From the NCBI GenBank assembly GCA_014802705.1, contig JAAVBR010000007.1, positions 1-37,315 of the forward strand: a stretch of 37,315 nt of DNA, written 5' to 3'. This document shows, piece by piece, positions 1-8,409 of the stretch (position 1 is the first letter of the stretch; every line of letters starts with the position of its first letter). Made by a program: the position numbers and the translations under genes. Below the pieces are notes generated by a model. That model saw only the letters and a list, made by a program, of their open reading frames with translations, was not told where the DNA came from and made no database searches. This DNA comes from a bacterium (GTDB lineage: Bacteria > Pseudomonadota > Alphaproteobacteria > Rs-D84).

Positions 1-280
1 CGAAGATTGGACCTTGAATGCAGAGGCGGTCTTTGGACATTATGATTGGCATCAACAATTGTCGATCAAGGGCGCCATCGGGTGGCAACCGAACGCATGG
101 ATGGCCCTGAACCTGTATGCCAAGACGACATTGTTTGACACCGCCAACGACAAAAATCTGGATCTGTTTTGGCGCGAACCCGGCGCCCTGGGGACGGGTG
201 ATTTTGTCAGAATCGGGGATACGTCGATCGACAAATATCGTGAAACCAGTGTCGGCGTTCAGGCAATCTTTTATTTCTAA
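1..280 (+). CDS. Outer-membrane beta-barrel protein, C-terminal fragment
   Basis: The reading frame is open from the first bases of the window and stops with TAA at 278-280, so only the last ~92 residues are present. The fragment alternates hydrophobic and polar residues and is rich in Trp and Tyr. It ends SVGVQAIFYF, a terminal aromatic strand typical of the BAM recognition signal of outer-membrane beta-barrels. The next gene, 12 bp downstream, also ends as a barrel, so the two probably form an operon of outer-membrane proteins. The full protein could be a porin or an autotransporter barrel; the visible part cannot decide. Confidence 0.6.
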   Translation, partial: EDWTLNAEAVFGHYDWHQQLSIKGAIGWQPNAWMALNLYAKTTLFDTANDKNLDLFWREPGALGTGDFVRIGDTSIDKYRETSVGVQAIFYF

Positions 281-292
281 AGGAATAGGGGA

Positions 293-1012
293 ATGAAACA
301 CATGCGTAAAATTTTATGGGGGACGATGGCGATGCTGATGCTGGCGCCGAGGGTGGCAGCGGCGGCGGCCCACGATACAGCCGATCCCCTGTACTTGGCG
401 GGCGATCGTGACTTTGTGTCGCGGACATCACTGACCTATTGGGACAGCACCCTGCGCCTGGGCCAGGATTTTTCATACGGATTGGGTGGGCGCTTTGTGA
501 TTGGGGGCAATGTCCATTATCAAATCGATTTTGATGGTCACGAAGATGGATTTTCCAATTTTGACCTGGGCGGGATTTATCGATTGGGGCTTGCCGCCGA
601 TAATGAATCCAAGATCATATCCGATTTGTTGTTCGGGATTAAATTCGGCGGATCGTCACATGTGCGTACCCCCGAATATGCCGATACCATTTATTATGCC
701 GGGGTGCGTGTGGGCCGCGAATGGGCGGGGGTAACCCTGGCCGCGACATTGAAAAGCAGTTGGATTTTTGATGACGCGCGCGGTATGGCCTATATCGATT
801 TTGCGCCAGAGGCTTATTTTCGTCTGAATCCCGATTGGCGTGCGGGGGCGGGCGTTACCCTGCGCAAGGCCACCAAACCCCATTACGACCAGGAATGGGC
901 GAACTTTAAATTGGTGCGTCAATATGGTCGGACCCAATATGTCGGCCATGTGGATTACGAATTTGAAAGTGACGAAGTCCAGGTCGGTATCAAAGTCAAT
1001 ATTGTGTTTTGA
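293..1012 (+). CDS. Putative outer-membrane beta-barrel protein
   Basis: Protein of 239 residues. It starts with a signal peptide: MKHMRKI, a hydrophobic stretch to about residue 22, then an Ala-rich cleavage region (VAAAAA). The rest is a succession of amphipathic strands with many Gly, Tyr and Phe residues, ending VQVGIKVNIVF with a C-terminal Phe as in outer-membrane barrels. The start at 293 is supported by AAAGGA about 9 bases upstream; an in-frame ATG at 302 is the alternative. Size and pattern fit an 8-10 strand barrel, but no specific family was recognised. It follows the preceding barrel fragment by 12 bp and is closed by a strong hairpin terminator. Confidence 0.65.
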   Translation: MKHMRKILWGTMAMLMLAPRVAAAAAHDTADPLYLAGDRDFVSRTSLTYWDSTLRLGQDFSYGLGGRFVIGGNVHYQIDFDGHEDGFSNFDLGGIYRLGLAADNESKIISDLLFGIKFGGSSHVRTPEYADTIYYAGVRVGREWAGVTLAATLKSSWIFDDARGMAYIDFAPEAYFRLNPDWRAGAGVTLRKATKPHYDQEWANFKLVRQYGRTQYVGHVDYEFESDEVQVGIKVNIVF

Positions 1013-1029
1013 TGGGAATGAATGAAAAT

Positions 1030-1069
1030 GCGCTCTATGCCGGGTTCCCAGCATAGAGCGCGTTTTTTT
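1030..1069 (+). terminator. Rho-independent terminator after the barrel operon
   Basis: An 11-bp perfect stem (GCGCTCTATGC at 1030-1040 pairing with 1051-1061) has a 10-base loop and is followed by seven T. It lies between the convergent barrel gene and rarA. Its stem resembles hairpins at 36.3 and 36.8 kb (CGCTaTATGCCGGnTT core). Confidence 0.85.
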
Positions 1070-1077
1070 CCCTCGGA

Positions 1078-2349
1078 TTATTTCTTGCGGAAACTGTCCC
1101 AATATTCCAGGCGTTTTTTAATCTCGCGCTCAAACCCGCGTTCGATGGGGCGATAAAACTGTTGCCGGGCCATGTCTTCGGGGAAACAATTTTGACCACT
1201 GCATCCGGATGCCGTGTCGGGGTCATAGACGTATCCCGCCCCATAGCCCATGTTTTTCATCATTTTGGTTGGCGCGTTTAAAATATGTTTGGGGGGCATC
1301 AGGCTGCCCGTTTCGCGGGCGACGGCGTACGCCGCTTTTTGCGCCTTGTAATTAGAAACGCTTTTGGGCGCCGTTCCCAAATAAATCACCAATTGCGTCA
1401 GGGCCAGGTCTCCCTCTGGGCTGCCCATGCGTTCATAAATCTGCCACGCGGTCAGCGCCATTTGCATCGCGTTCGGATCGGCCAGGCCCACGTCTTCCAT
1501 CGCGAAACGTGTCAATCGCCGGAACAGGTACATCGGATCTTGGCCCGACGTCATCATGCGCGCCACCCAATACAGCGCCGCATCCGTATCCGACGCGCGC
1601 AGGGATTTATGCACCGCCGAAATTAAATTATAATGTTCGTCGCCCGATTTGTCCGACAGGGGCGCCCGCTTTTGCACGGCGGCATCCAGGGCGTCCGCAT
1701 CCAAATCTTTTTTAAATTTGGCCGTCGTTAAATATTCAACCGTATTCAATAAAAACCGTGCGTCGCCGTCCGCCATCTGGGCCAGGTGCGTGCGCGCCGC
1801 GTCCGTCAAGGGCAGGCGTTTATCCAAGAATTCTTCGGCCCGGGTCATAAGTTGCAACAGGTCTTCGGTCGCCAGTCCCGTCAACACCCCCACGTGACAG
1901 CGCGACAGCAACGCGTTGTTCAAATTAAAACTGGGGTTTTCCGTCGTCGCCCCGATAAAGACGACGGTGCCATCCTCTAAGTACGGCAACAGGGTATCCT
2001 GTTGCGTTTTGTTAAAGCGATGAATTTCATCAATAAACAACAAGGTATTGCGCCCAATGTCCCGGTTCATGCGGGCGGCATCCATGGCCTTTTTAATATC
2101 GGCCGTGCCGGAAAAGACCGCCGACATCGGCATAAAATCCATGTCCACCGAATGGGCCAAGGCCCGGGCAATCGTCGTCTTGCCGCATCCGGGCGGCCCC
2201 CATAAAATCAGATTTGATAATTTGCCCGCGTCCACCATGCGGCGCACCAACCCGTTTTCCCCGAGTAACGTCCGCTGGCCCACCACGTCGTCAATCGTCG
2301 CGGGACGCATTAAATCGGCCAAAGGGCGTGTGTCGTTCGGGGTTTTCAT
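1078..2349 (-). CDS. rarA: Replication-associated recombination protein A (RarA/MgsA AAA+ ATPase)
   Basis: Protein of 423 residues, close to the usual ~430-450. Walker A GPPGCGKT lies at residues 51-58 and Walker B LLFIDEIHRF at about 103-112. They are followed by the sensor region GATTENPSF and the RarA C-terminal tetramerisation domain, including DPMYLFRRLTRFAMEDVGLADP. RarA is a clamp-loader-like ATPase acting at stalled replication forks with SSB. The start at 2349 gives the canonical N-terminus (PLADLMRPATIDDVVGQ). No clear Shine-Dalgarno is seen. The gene is divergent from the MucR-like gene, sharing a 76-bp AT-rich intergenic region, and convergent with the barrel operon. Confidence 0.95.
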   Translation of the reverse strand: MKTPNDTRPLADLMRPATIDDVVGQRTLLGENGLVRRMVDAGKLSNLILWGPPGCGKTTIARALAHSVDMDFMPMSAVFSGTADIKKAMDAARMNRDIGRNTLLFIDEIHRFNKTQQDTLLPYLEDGTVVFIGATTENPSFNLNNALLSRCHVGVLTGLATEDLLQLMTRAEEFLDKRLPLTDAARTHLAQMADGDARFLLNTVEYLTTAKFKKDLDADALDAAVQKRAPLSDKSGDEHYNLISAVHKSLRASDTDAALYWVARMMTSGQDPMYLFRRLTRFAMEDVGLADPNAMQMALTAWQIYERMGSPEGDLALTQLVIYLGTAPKSVSNYKAQKAAYAVARETGSLMPPKHILNAPTKMMKNMGYGAGYVYDPDTASGCSGQNCFPEDMARQQFYRPIERGFEREIKKRLEYWDSFRKK

Positions 2350-2383
2350 TTTTATTTTACTTTTGTTTTATTTGGGCTTTATT

Positions 2384-2394
2384 TGTGATATAAT
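2384..2394 (+). promoter_or_regulatory. Extended -10 promoter of the mucR-like/GH24/ybeY-lnt operon
   Basis: TGTGATATAAT: a TG-n-TATAAT extended -10 with no good -35 at the right spacing, about 32 bases upstream of the ATG at 2426. The same motif recurs before several other operons in the window. Confidence 0.6.
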
Positions 2395-2425
2395 CTATTT
2401 TAGTACAAACCATAAGAAAAATAAA

Positions 2426-2791
2426 ATGAAAAATAACGAATTCACCTTGGCGGTGGCAAATCTGGCGGCGGCGGCCATGGCGGCCAATCCCGGCCTGTCC
2501 ATGGCGGATGCGGTGCGCGACGCCACGGAAAACCTGCGCGGGGCCTCCATCAGCCCCCAAAAAATCAAGGATTCGGTCAAACCCGATAAAATCCAGTGTC
2601 TGGAAGACGGCACCTGGCACGTGATGCTGCGCCGCTATATCCGGCGAAAGTTTAATATGAGTCCGGAACAGTACAAGGCCAAATGGGGATTGCCGGATGA
2701 TTATCCGATGGTGGCGCCGACGTATGCGGCGCGCCGGTCAAAAATCGCAAAAAAAACAGGATTGGGTAAAAATGGCAAAAGAAATTCGTAA
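2426..2791 (+). CDS. MucR/Ros family transcriptional regulator lacking zinc ligands
   Basis: Protein of 121 residues. It has the family layout: an N-terminal helical oligomerisation part, then IQCLEDG, a helix with RRYIRRKFNMSPEQYKAKWG, and LPDDYPMVAPTYAARRSK followed by a basic tail. MucR/Ros proteins are H-NS-like DNA-binding regulators of alphaproteobacteria, and Ros itself uses a C2H2 zinc finger. Here only one Cys remains, and the histidines expected in the recognition helix (RHL..HH) are Arg/Lys (RRYIRRKF), so zinc binding is probably lost, as in some known MucR relatives. The start at 2426 follows an AT-rich leader without an obvious Shine-Dalgarno. The end overlaps the next gene by 20 bp, so the regulator is co-transcribed with the lysozyme genes. 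Confidence 0.85.
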   Translation: MKNNEFTLAVANLAAAAMAANPGLSMADAVRDATENLRGASISPQKIKDSVKPDKIQCLEDGTWHVMLRRYIRRKFNMSPEQYKAKWGLPDDYPMVAPTYAARRSKIAKKTGLGKNGKRNS

Positions 2792-4433
2792 CAATAAATA
2801 CCTATCCGGCCTGTATCAGTTCTTGGGATGGGCGATCAAATACGCGACATGGGACAATCCCATTGTGCGTGGCACAGACGCGGCGATCAAGGCGGTTTCG
2901 GCGACGCCCGCGATGCCCCAGGAAACATGGTTTGAACGTCATTCCACGGTTGCGGCGCGTGTGGTTTGGTGGTGCGCATTGTGCGGCGCCCTGTTGAAAG
3001 AGGGGACCATTGATGTCGCCCCCGTCGTGGATGCCATGGGCCATTGGATCACACAGAATAATTTTGAAGATCTGAAATTAAATCCCAAAAATTCCGAACG
3101 CTGGGCGGATGCGGTGGTGGGGATTCATCCCTATGTCTTGGCGCATATTATTTCCAGCGAAGGGTTTATTGAAAAGGCCTATGACGACAATGGGGGCAAT
3201 GGGACGTTGACCCTGGGCAGTGGATTTACCATCAACGATAAAATACATCGTGATTTTGCAAAAAAAATATTGGGCCGCCATGTGGGAAACGGGGCGTCTA
3301 TTACCGTTGCGGAAAATCGGATCTTGGTATCCGAATGGTTAAAACAAAAAATCTATCCCCAAATTCAACAGAATCTGACCCGATCCATCGACAGTCGTCT
3401 GTTTGTGATTTTGGCGGTGGCGGCGTATAACAAAGGGTCCAATACCTATGCCCCTGGCAACAGCGGCCATCCCGTGATCCAGGCCATCAATGACGGCAAA
3501 AGTCCCGACGAAATTGCCGCGACGTATGTGCGGGCCTTTTCGGGAATCCAGGGCACCAAGTGGGGGGGGCTGCCCAACAAATTTGGTTTAAGCGCCCTGT
3601 ATTATCAGGGGGCGGTGCAAGACACAACGATTTTGAATGCCATTGCCGAGGCACCCTATACCCTGGAAAAACATATTCGCCAGAATAATAATCGGCTGGT
3701 GACCTATGACAACAAAACGAATGCGGCGCGGGCCAATGGATTGTATAATCCGGGTAATATTGATTCACTGATGCTGTTGACCAAATACCGCAAGACCCAG
3801 GGAACCGCTCAAGAACCGGTGAAAAATTATTTAACCCCGCATCAATGTGATGTGATTCAACAGGGAAAATTGGCGGCCCATGTGGCGGATTTCCAGGATT
3901 CGATTGTTCATGTCACCCCCCAGAAAATGGATGCGTCGGATGAGTTAAATGCCGCCGGCGAAGAATTTTATTTTGATAAAAAGTATGCCCAGGCGGTTGA
4001 AAAATTCAAAGCGGCCATCCAGAAAAAACCGCAGAATTACATCGCATACAGCAATTTGGCCATTTCATATTACAAAATGGATAAATACGCCGATGGGTTA
4101 AAGGTGGTCCAGGATCTGATCAAATCATCGCACTTTGCGGGCATGCCGGACGACATTCGGGGCTATACCTATTATAATGTGGCGTTGTGTCGGATGGCCC
4201 TGGGGGACAATGCCCAGGATACCACGGCCGCCGCGGAACATTACACATTGGCCCGGGCAAATTTAAAGTTGGCCGAAAAATTCAGCGGCTGTGTGCACGA
4301 AGACATGCGCAAAACGTTGGATGCCAAAATAAATCCGGCGCCGCATATGCGCGCCGCCGCGGCCAAGGTCAAAAGCCAATCGGCCCCCCAAAAAGGCCGG
4401 GCGCCCGTGCGTCCCAAACAAGAGGGCAGATAA
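2772..4433 (+). CDS. GH24 (T4-type) lysozyme domain with C-terminal TPR, paralogue 1
   Basis: Protein of 553 residues. The start at ATG 2772 has AGGA 10 bases upstream; an upstream alternative at 2697 would lie deep inside the mucR frame. A short hydrophobic segment near residues 55-75 (VAARVVWWCALCGALL) may anchor the protein. The GH24 signature E-x8-D-x5-T is intact: E130, D139 and T145 in IISSEGFIEKAYDDNGGNGT, predicting peptidoglycan muramidase activity. A TPR-like region lies at about 388-455 (GEEFYFDKKYAQAVEKFKAA, then NYIAYSNLAISYYKM). The tail is basic and Pro/Ala rich. An 8-G run at 3562-3569 lies inside the intact frame. The next gene is a close paralogue starting directly after this stop. 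Housekeeping context argues against a prophage endolysin and for cell-wall remodelling, but the exact role is unknown. Confidence 0.75.
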   Translation: MAKEIRNNKYLSGLYQFLGWAIKYATWDNPIVRGTDAAIKAVSATPAMPQETWFERHSTVAARVVWWCALCGALLKEGTIDVAPVVDAMGHWITQNNFEDLKLNPKNSERWADAVVGIHPYVLAHIISSEGFIEKAYDDNGGNGTLTLGSGFTINDKIHRDFAKKILGRHVGNGASITVAENRILVSEWLKQKIYPQIQQNLTRSIDSRLFVILAVAAYNKGSNTYAPGNSGHPVIQAINDGKSPDEIAATYVRAFSGIQGTKWGGLPNKFGLSALYYQGAVQDTTILNAIAEAPYTLEKHIRQNNNRLVTYDNKTNAARANGLYNPGNIDSLMLLTKYRKTQGTAQEPVKNYLTPHQCDVIQQGKLAAHVADFQDSIVHVTPQKMDASDELNAAGEEFYFDKKYAQAVEKFKAAIQKKPQNYIAYSNLAISYYKMDKYADGLKVVQDLIKSSHFAGMPDDIRGYTYYNVALCRMALGDNAQDTTAAAEHYTLARANLKLAEKFSGCVHEDMRKTLDAKINPAPHMRAAAAKVKSQSAPQKGRAPVRPKQEGR

Positions 4434-6206
4434 ATGGCACAACGGTTTCAAAAAATTGTCGGCGCGCCCCAGCATACATTTGAACGGGCCCGCAAAAAAA
4501 TAACGGCATGGCATCCCCGCACACCCGTGGGGCATGTGGGGCGCCTGGTCGGGATTTCGGGGACGGGGATATTTGAATTTTTATTGTGGGCGGTCAAATA
4601 CGCCACATTGGATAATCCGATGTTGCGCGATATGGAAGACAAGATACGAAATCTGCAAACCAATTCCATTTGGTGGCGTCATCCCAATTTGTCGGCGCAT
4701 GTGTTGTGGTGGTTTATGTTGGGGGGCGTGGTTTTGTCCGCGTGGCCCCAAAGCGATGAAATGGAAGAGGGAACAGAACCCTTTTATGAGACACACAACA
4801 GCGCCACCGATGTCCCGCCGGTCGCGGAAAAAAAGTTTGCGGGTTTTTGTCTGAATCCCCTGGATCAACAGGCGTGGCGCGCCGATGTGATGGGCGTGCA
4901 TCCCTATGTCTTGGCGCATATTATTTCCAGCGAGGGCTTTATCGAACGGGCCTATGACGACAATGCAGGCAATGGAACGTTGACCCTGGGCAGTGGTTTT
5001 ACCATCGATCACGCGGCGCATCGGGCGTTTGCCCAGCAAATATTGGGCCGCCGGATTGGCAATTGGGCGCGGATTGATGTGGATGAAAACCGTGTGTTGG
5101 TGTCCGAATGGCTGCGCCAGGTGATTTATCCCAATATTCAACAGAATTTAACCCGACCGGTGGATGGGCGTTTGTTTGTGATTTTGGCGGTGGCGGCATA
5201 CAACAAAGGGCACAATATCTATGCCCCCGGCAACAGCGGCTATCCCGTTATCCAGGCCATCAATGCCGGCAAAAGTGTGGATGAAATAGCCAATGCCTAT
5301 GTGCGGGCCTTTGCGGGGCCGCGCGGCACGCGTTGGCCGGGATTGATCAATAAATATGGCGTCTGTGCGTTGTATTACAAGGGTAACATTTCCGATGGGG
5401 CCATCTTGGCCTCGGTGGCAGAGGCACCTTATCGTCTGGAAAAGCATATTCGCCAGAACCGGGGACGGTTGGTCACCTATGACGGGTCGGGCGAAGATGC
5501 CCGCCCCAATGGTGTCATTGATCATAAAAAAATGGATTCCCTGTTGATGATGGTGCCAAAGCACAAGACCAAGGGTACCCTGCAGGATACGGTCGGGACG
5601 TATTTGAACGCGGCACAATGTGATGCGATTTCGCGTGGCGTTTTGGCCGGGGCGGATGCCTGTTTCCATGATTTTATGCCCAAAAAAACGGCGGAAAGAT
5701 TAAGTCGATCGGACGCGTTAAACATTACGGGCGAAGAATTGTATTTTGATAAAAAATACAGCGCCGCCATCAAAAAATTCCAGGCGGCCCTGGATAAAGA
5801 TCCGCGCAATTATATCGCGTACGCCAATATGGTGATTTGTTATTGCAAAATGGGGCGGCCCGAACGGGGATTGGCCGTGATGCAAAACCTGATGGGGACC
5901 GGTCTGTATACCGACATGCCCGGCGATATGCGCGGCGCCATGTATTACGGGGCGGCCCTGTGTCGCGTGGCATTGGGCGACGCCGCCACACGGGATGACG
6001 TGCGCCGCACGCATTATACCGCGGCATTGGAAAATTTAAAGTTGGCCGAAAAATTTAGCGGTGACCCGCACGAGGGGATCCAAAAAGCCGTCCAGGCAAA
6101 GATAAATCCGGCGCCGCAGATGCGCGCCGCCGCGGCCAAGGTCAAAAGTCAGACGCGTGTTCCCACCGCCAAAGGGAACGTGGTGACCAAAAATGAGGGC
6201 AGATAA
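4434..6206 (+). CDS. GH24 (T4-type) lysozyme domain with C-terminal TPR, paralogue 2
   Basis: Protein of 590 residues, a tandem duplicate of the preceding gene. Its ATG directly follows the upstream TAA, implying translational coupling. Shared landmarks are the WAxKYATxDNP motif near the N-terminus, a hydrophobic segment with VLWWFMLGGVVLSAW at about 85-105, and the GH24 triad E167, D176, T182 (SEGFIERAYDDNAGNGT). Also shared are the VILAVAAYNKG region, the TPR region (GEELYFDKKYSAAIKKFQAA) and a C-terminus NPAPQMRAAAAKVKSQ almost identical to paralogue 1. The N-terminus is about 37 residues longer. Divergence is highest at the N-terminus and after the lysozyme domain. The stop is one base before the ybeY-lnt start. 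It is likely membrane-anchored and acting on peptidoglycan; that location is inference. Confidence 0.75.
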   Translation: MAQRFQKIVGAPQHTFERARKKITAWHPRTPVGHVGRLVGISGTGIFEFLLWAVKYATLDNPMLRDMEDKIRNLQTNSIWWRHPNLSAHVLWWFMLGGVVLSAWPQSDEMEEGTEPFYETHNSATDVPPVAEKKFAGFCLNPLDQQAWRADVMGVHPYVLAHIISSEGFIERAYDDNAGNGTLTLGSGFTIDHAAHRAFAQQILGRRIGNWARIDVDENRVLVSEWLRQVIYPNIQQNLTRPVDGRLFVILAVAAYNKGHNIYAPGNSGYPVIQAINAGKSVDEIANAYVRAFAGPRGTRWPGLINKYGVCALYYKGNISDGAILASVAEAPYRLEKHIRQNRGRLVTYDGSGEDARPNGVIDHKKMDSLLMMVPKHKTKGTLQDTVGTYLNAAQCDAISRGVLAGADACFHDFMPKKTAERLSRSDALNITGEELYFDKKYSAAIKKFQAALDKDPRNYIAYANMVICYCKMGRPERGLAVMQNLMGTGLYTDMPGDMRGAMYYGAALCRVALGDAATRDDVRRTHYTAALENLKLAEKFSGDPHEGIQKAVQAKINPAPQMRAAAAKVKSQTRVPTAKGNVVTKNEGR

Positions 6207-6207
6207 C

Positions 6208-8163
6208 ATGCATATTTATATTGATGATCAGGATAAGCGTTGGAACAAATATAAAATCGATTTTGATGGGGTGGCCCGTCGGGCGGCGGATGTCGCCGGC
6301 GCCGCGCCTGAGGCAGAAATATCGATTATCCTGACCGATGATGCGCACATTCATGAACTGAACCGACAATATCGTCAGATTGATCGGCCGACCAATGTGC
6401 TGTCCTTTGAATTGGGGGATCCCCAATTGTTGGGCGACATTTATATATCCTTGGACACGGTCCAGCGCGAGGCCCATGATTTAAATATCCCTGTGGCCGA
6501 TCATACGGCGCATATGGTGGTGCACGGGGTTTTGCACCTGATGGGGTATGATCATATTGATGATGCGGATGCGGTGCGGATGGAAAAATTGGAAACCCAA
6601 ATTTTGGGGGATATGGGAATTAAAAATCCCTATGCGTCGGACGGGGATGTCGTGGCCAGGCGGGGAATGCGCCCATGGGGATGCGCGGCGCTCTATGCAC
6701 TCTGTGGGGCGGTGGCCGTGTTGGGGTTTGCGCCCATGGTTTTTTGGTGGGCGACATGTATCGGCATCGGCGGGGCATATTACCTCTGTGTTCGTGACGG
6801 GGACGCGCCCATTGGATTGGGACGCGGATGGATGCGGGCGTTTCCCTTTGGGGCAATGTACGCCGTGGGGATGTTTTGGTGGATGCTGAATTCGATTTTT
6901 GTGGTACCGGAATTGATGCATCAATTTGCGATTTGGACATTGCCCGCATTGATGGGGATCGCGTTGGCGGGGGGGATTATTTTCGCCGCGCCGTTTGCCG
7001 TTGTGTCTTCTATGCGCCGGAATCCGGCATATACACCGATTTATTTTGCAACCGCCTGGACGTTGGTGTTGTGGTTGCGGGAATGGGTGCTGACCGGATT
7101 TCCATGGAATCCGTTGGCGAACATTACGTTGAATATGCCGTTGATCGCCAATTCCATGTCGCTGTGGGGGGCATTGGGATTGACGTTTGTGGTGGCAGGC
7201 TTGATCGCATCGGGGGTGGAATGGATCCGCACGCGGCGCCGTGATGTCGTGACCACATTTTTGATGTTTGTGGTGGTATTGGCCGCCGGCGCGGTTGCAG
7301 GATATATCAATATACTGCGTGCGGCCGTGGATACCGATAAACCGGCCCCTGTGATTCGTATTGTACAGCCCGCCATGTCCCAATCGCAAAAGATGACGCG
7401 CGATGCGGCGGTGGAAAATCTGAAACGTCTGATGGAACTGGGGTGGGGCGATGATGCCGGGGCGCATCCCGATTTGATTGTGTATCCGGAAACCACCTAT
7501 CCGGCGGTGATGGAGGCTGATGATGATATGCCCATGGCGCGGGCCTTGGGCAAACCGGTGGTGATGGGGACGTTATCCTGGGATGGGCGGCATGTCTATA
7601 ATTCCATGGCGGTGGCGGGAAATGACGGGACGTTAAATCACCTGTATCACAAATCGCATTTGGTGCCGTTTGGGGAATACGCGCCGCTGGGGGGACTGAT
7701 GCCGGCGCCGGGGAATTTAACCCCCGGCACAGGGCCGGCCCTGATCACGCTGGATCTGGGGGGGCGTGCCTTTACCTTTGCGCCCGCCATTTGTTACGAG
7801 ATTATTTTTACAGATTCCCTGGTGCGTTCCGCGGCGCCCATCGACGCGGTGATCAATATGACCAATGACACATGGTTTGGCCGCACCCCCGGCACGTACC
7901 AGCACTTGGATATGGTGCGGCGCTATGCGATTGAATCAGGGCTGCCCATTGTGCGGGCCAATTATTCGGGGATCAGTGCCCTGGTCAACAGTGCGGGTGC
8001 CGTCACGGCCCGGATTCCCATCGGGGCCACAGGGATCTTGGACGGCACGGTCGGGGGCGCGCACCAAACGCCATATCGATGGATCGGGCGTGACGGATGG
8101 ATGATTCTTATTTTGATCTTTGCCCTGGGGGCCGTGGCCGTGCGCCGGCGGTTCGGAAAATAA
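6208..8163 (+). CDS. ybeY-lnt: YbeY endoribonuclease fused to apolipoprotein N-acyltransferase (Lnt)
   Basis: One uninterrupted frame of 651 residues. Residues 1-~147 are YbeY, the metal-dependent RNase of 16S rRNA maturation: motif HGVLHLMGYDH with H106, H110 and H116, ending in the usual MEKLETQILGDMGIKNPY. From about residue 154 it is Lnt, the membrane enzyme that adds the third acyl chain to lipoproteins. This part has several N-terminal membrane segments, then a nitrilase-like domain with the expected triad E428 (YPET), K482 (YHKSHLVPFGEY) and C529 (APAICYEIIF), and a final membrane segment. An in-frame ATG at 6667, with AGGCGGGG just upstream, could allow Lnt to be made separately. In E. 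coli ybeY and lnt are separate neighbours with ybeX between them, so the joined frame is unusual. The start is one base after the preceding stop. Confidence 0.9.
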   Translation: MHIYIDDQDKRWNKYKIDFDGVARRAADVAGAAPEAEISIILTDDAHIHELNRQYRQIDRPTNVLSFELGDPQLLGDIYISLDTVQREAHDLNIPVADHTAHMVVHGVLHLMGYDHIDDADAVRMEKLETQILGDMGIKNPYASDGDVVARRGMRPWGCAALYALCGAVAVLGFAPMVFWWATCIGIGGAYYLCVRDGDAPIGLGRGWMRAFPFGAMYAVGMFWWMLNSIFVVPELMHQFAIWTLPALMGIALAGGIIFAAPFAVVSSMRRNPAYTPIYFATAWTLVLWLREWVLTGFPWNPLANITLNMPLIANSMSLWGALGLTFVVAGLIASGVEWIRTRRRDVVTTFLMFVVVLAAGAVAGYINILRAAVDTDKPAPVIRIVQPAMSQSQKMTRDAAVENLKRLMELGWGDDAGAHPDLIVYPETTYPAVMEADDDMPMARALGKPVVMGTLSWDGRHVYNSMAVAGNDGTLNHLYHKSHLVPFGEYAPLGGLMPAPGNLTPGTGPALITLDLGGRAFTFAPAICYEIIFTDSLVRSAAPIDAVINMTNDTWFGRTPGTYQHLDMVRRYAIESGLPIVRANYSGISALVNSAGAVTARIPIGATGILDGTVGGAHQTPYRWIGRDGWMILILIFALGAVAVRRRFGK

Positions 8164-8170
8164 AAAATGC

Positions 8171-8186
8171 GAACCGGCGCCGGTTC
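8171..8186. repeat. Perfect 16-bp palindrome downstream of ybeY-lnt
   Basis: GAACCGGCGCCGGTTC is a perfect inverted repeat with no loop, seven bases after the lnt stop and before the terminator hairpin. It could be a protein-binding site or an mRNA 3'-end structure; nothing decides between these. Confidence 0.5.
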
Positions 8187-8213
8187 AATGACATCATGTT
8201 TCCAAAAATAAAC

Positions 8214-8240
8214 CGCCCCACAAGGGGGCGTTTAATTTTT
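8214..8240 (+). terminator. Terminator of the mucR-like to ybeY-lnt operon
   Basis: A CGCCCC stem (8214-8219) pairs with GGGGCG (8225-8230) and is followed by TTTAATTTTT. It sits directly between lnt and the oppositely oriented tRNA-Cys. Confidence 0.7.
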
Positions 8241-8313
8241 GGAGGCCTGGGTCGGAATCGAACCGGCATACAAGGATTTGCAGTCCTCTGCATAACCACT
8301 CTGCCACCAGGCC
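8240..8313 (-). tRNA. tRNA-Cys (anticodon GCA)
   Basis: On the minus strand a cloverleaf can be drawn. A 7-bp acceptor stem is formed by GGCCTGG (8313-8307) with its complement at 8250-8244. The D arm is GCAGAGTGGTTATGC, the anticodon loop TGCAAAT reads GCA, and the T arm is CCGGTTCGATTCCGA-like with GGTTCGAATCC-type conservation. The discriminator is U at 8243, as expected for tRNA-Cys. CCA is encoded at 8242-8240. The gene is isolated between two plus-strand operons. Confidence 0.93.
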
Positions 8314-8377
8314 ATTGGATGGGCGAAAGCATCCTAGGCAAAATTAAAAAAGAATTCAATAGAAAAATTAAAAAGAT

Positions 8378-8388
8378 TGTGATACAGT
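8378..8388 (+). promoter_or_regulatory. Putative extended -10 promoter of the TolC-MacA export operon
   Basis: TGTGATACAGT, a variant of the TGTGATAnAAT motif seen before other operons, lies 22 bases before the ATG at 8410. AGAGAG about 9 bases before that ATG may serve as the ribosome site. Confidence 0.4.
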
Positions 8389-8409
8389 ATTTCCCAGAGA
8401 GAGTTTTTT

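Noticed and set aside
2772..6206. Prophage lysis module because of GH24 lysozymes
   Set aside because: No holin, spanin, tail or integrase genes nearby. The genes are coupled to mucR-like and ybeY-lnt genes and carry TPR domains, so a phage origin is at most ancestral.
8171..8186. Palindrome as a mobile-element end or attachment site beside tRNA-Cys
   Set aside because: No matching copy at the tRNA 3' end and no integrase; the tRNA gene is intact with normal neighbours.
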